Origin: Dysgonamonadaceae bacterium
Lineage (GTDB): Bacteria > Bacteroidota > Bacteroidia > Bacteroidales > Azobacteroidaceae
Reading direction: 5' to 3'
Length of the DNA: 6,915 nucleotides
Assembly: GCA_031282925.1 (NCBI GenBank)
Contig: JAITCT010000020.1
Coordinates: 1-6,915, forward strand
In this document: one piece after another, positions 5,862-6,915 of the stretch
How the letters are laid out: every line of letters starts with the position of its first letter
How positions within the stretch are numbered: position 1 is the stretch's first letter
The notes under the pieces: generated by a model
What the model saw: the letters and a program-made list of their open reading frames with translations, nothing else
The model's database searches: none
Told to the model about the DNA's origin: nothing
Translations under genes and position numbers: made by a program

Positions 5862-6881
5862 ATGGATAAGTACAACATACGCTCAAGCAGTGTAACCGAA
5901 AAGGAAAAGGAATTTGAAAATGCACTTCGTCCTTTATCATTCAAAAGTTTCAGCGGACAGGACAAACTCGTTGAAAACCTGAAGGTGTTTGTTACCGCCG
6001 CCCGTCAACGGGGCGAAGCGCTTGATCACGTTCTTCTGCATGGCCCCCCCGGATTGGGAAAAACAACCCTTTCGAATATCATCGCCAACGAATTGAATGT
6101 CGGATTCAAAATCACTTCCGGCCCCGTTTTGGATAAACCGGGCGATTTGGCCGGCGTCTTGACTTCTTTGGAAAGAAACGATGTGCTTTTTATTGATGAG
6201 ATTCACCGTTTGAGTCCGGTAGTGGAAGAATATCTTTATTCGGCAATGGAAGACTACCGGATAGATATCATGATTGACAAAGGGCCGAGCGCCCGTTCGA
6301 TTCAGATTGAACTGGCGCCGTTTACGCTGGTCGGAGCGACTACGCGGAGCGGTTTGCTGACTTCGCCTTTACGCGCACGGTTCGGCATCAACCTGCATCT
6401 GGAATACTATGATGCGGATACTTTAACGGGTATCGTCAAACGTTCGGCGGGAATATTGAATGTTCCCTGTAACGACAGCGCCGCCAAAGAAATCGCTTCC
6501 CGCAGCCGGGGAACGCCGCGTATCAGTAACGCGCTTTTGCGCCGCGTCAGGGATTTTGCCCAGGTAAAAGGCAGCGGTTCCATTGACAGGGAAATCACCT
6601 GTTTTGCCCTTGAATCGCTGAATATTGACAGGTACGGACTGGATGAAATTGACAATAAAATCCTTTTGACCATCATTGATAAATTCGGAGGAGGACCGGT
6701 GGGTATCACTACCATTGCCACGGCGCTCGGCGAAGACGCCGGTACGGTCGAAGAAGTCTATGAACCTTTCCTCATTAAGGAAGGATTTTTAAAACGCACT
6801 CCCCGTGGGCGAGAAGCCACCGACTTGGCGTATATCCATTTGGGACGAAGCCGGTTTGGAAAACAGGGGGATTTGTTTTGA
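5862..6881 (+). CDS. ruvB: Holliday junction branch-migration ATPase RuvB
   Basis: The hexameric AAA+ motor that, with RuvA, drives branch migration of Holliday junctions for RuvC to resolve during recombination and repair. The 339 residues are full length. Motifs in order: [12 protein letters not shown] (22-33), Walker A GPPGLGKT (61-68, Lys67), Walker B LFIDEIHR (109-116, Asp112/Glu113), sensor 1 GATTR (158-162), arginine-finger segment LRARFG (170-175), sensor 2 [13 protein letters not shown] (216-228), and the C-terminal winged helix with [11 protein letters not shown] (276-286) and the DNA-binding RTPRGREAT (312-320). The start 2 bp after the upp stop, with a GGAG inside the upp end (5845-5848, 13 nt upstream), suggests translational coupling. 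ruvA and ruvC are not in the window. No key residue is missing. The remaining 34 bases (6882-6915) contain no recognisable terminator. Confidence 0.97.
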   Translation: MDKYNIRSSSVTEKEKEFENALRPLSFKSFSGQDKLVENLKVFVTAARQRGEALDHVLLHGPPGLGKTTLSNIIANELNVGFKITSGPVLDKPGDLAGVLTSLERNDVLFIDEIHRLSPVVEEYLYSAMEDYRIDIMIDKGPSARSIQIELAPFTLVGATTRSGLLTSPLRARFGINLHLEYYDADTLTGIVKRSAGILNVPCNDSAAKEIASRSRGTPRISNALLRRVRDFAQVKGSGSIDREITCFALESLNIDRYGLDEIDNKILLTIIDKFGGGPVGITTIATALGEDAGTVEEVYEPFLIKEGFLKRTPRGREATDLAYIHLGRSRFGKQGDLF

Positions 6882-6915
6882 AATTTTTTTCAGGTACTGT
6901 TATTTTCCAGAACTG

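Noticed and set aside
1..6915. Mobile element, CRISPR, phage or defence system
   Set aside because: No transposase, integrase, regularly spaced repeats, toxin-antitoxin pair or defence domain was found on either strand; all sizeable genes are housekeeping or known families.

Overview
The window looks like a core-chromosome segment from a member of the Bacteroidota, most likely Bacteroidales. Three things point there. The proteins read like Bacteroidales versions of their families: a biotin-dependent carboxyltransferase with a Bacteroides-like sequence, a DUF1460 amidase-like secreted protein, and a Bacteroidales-type Upp. The start regions carry the Bacteroidota sigma-ABfr -7 box (TAnnTTTG) instead of a -10 TATAAT. 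Strong Shine-Dalgarno sites are generally absent. The taxon is inferred from memory of these families, not from a search.

Layout, left to right. Positions 1-1746 (+) hold the carboxyltransferase subunit of a biotin-dependent oxaloacetate decarboxylase/pyruvate carboxylase type enzyme, cut at its 5' end by the window edge. Its stop codon lies in a long hairpin (1743-1796). A short non-coding stretch follows, then a convergent Xaa-Pro aminopeptidase (1901-3292, -). A 273-bp intergenic region (3293-3565) holds inverted repeats and a promoter for a HAD-family phosphatase (3566-4192, +). That gene converges, with only 15 bp between stops, on a secreted DUF1460 amidase-like gene (4208-5080, -). This gene is divergent from a tight two-gene unit, upp (5203-5859) and ruvB (5862-6881), 2 bp apart. 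The 122-bp divergent promoter region contains a perfect 15-bp inverted repeat that covers both predicted -7 boxes.

The genes do not form one pathway. They cover central C3/C4 carboxylation metabolism, peptide breakdown, a small-molecule phosphatase, cell-envelope peptide cleavage, pyrimidine salvage and Holliday-junction branch migration. I see no mobile element, CRISPR array, tRNA, rRNA, phage gene or defence cassette, and no evidence of a wholly new system. The points most worth a second look are the carboxyltransferase, whose C-terminal biotinyl-like domain has tyrosine where the biotin-accepting lysine should be and whose catalytic core departs from canonical motifs, and the symmetrical divergent promoter between the DUF1460 gene and upp-ruvB.
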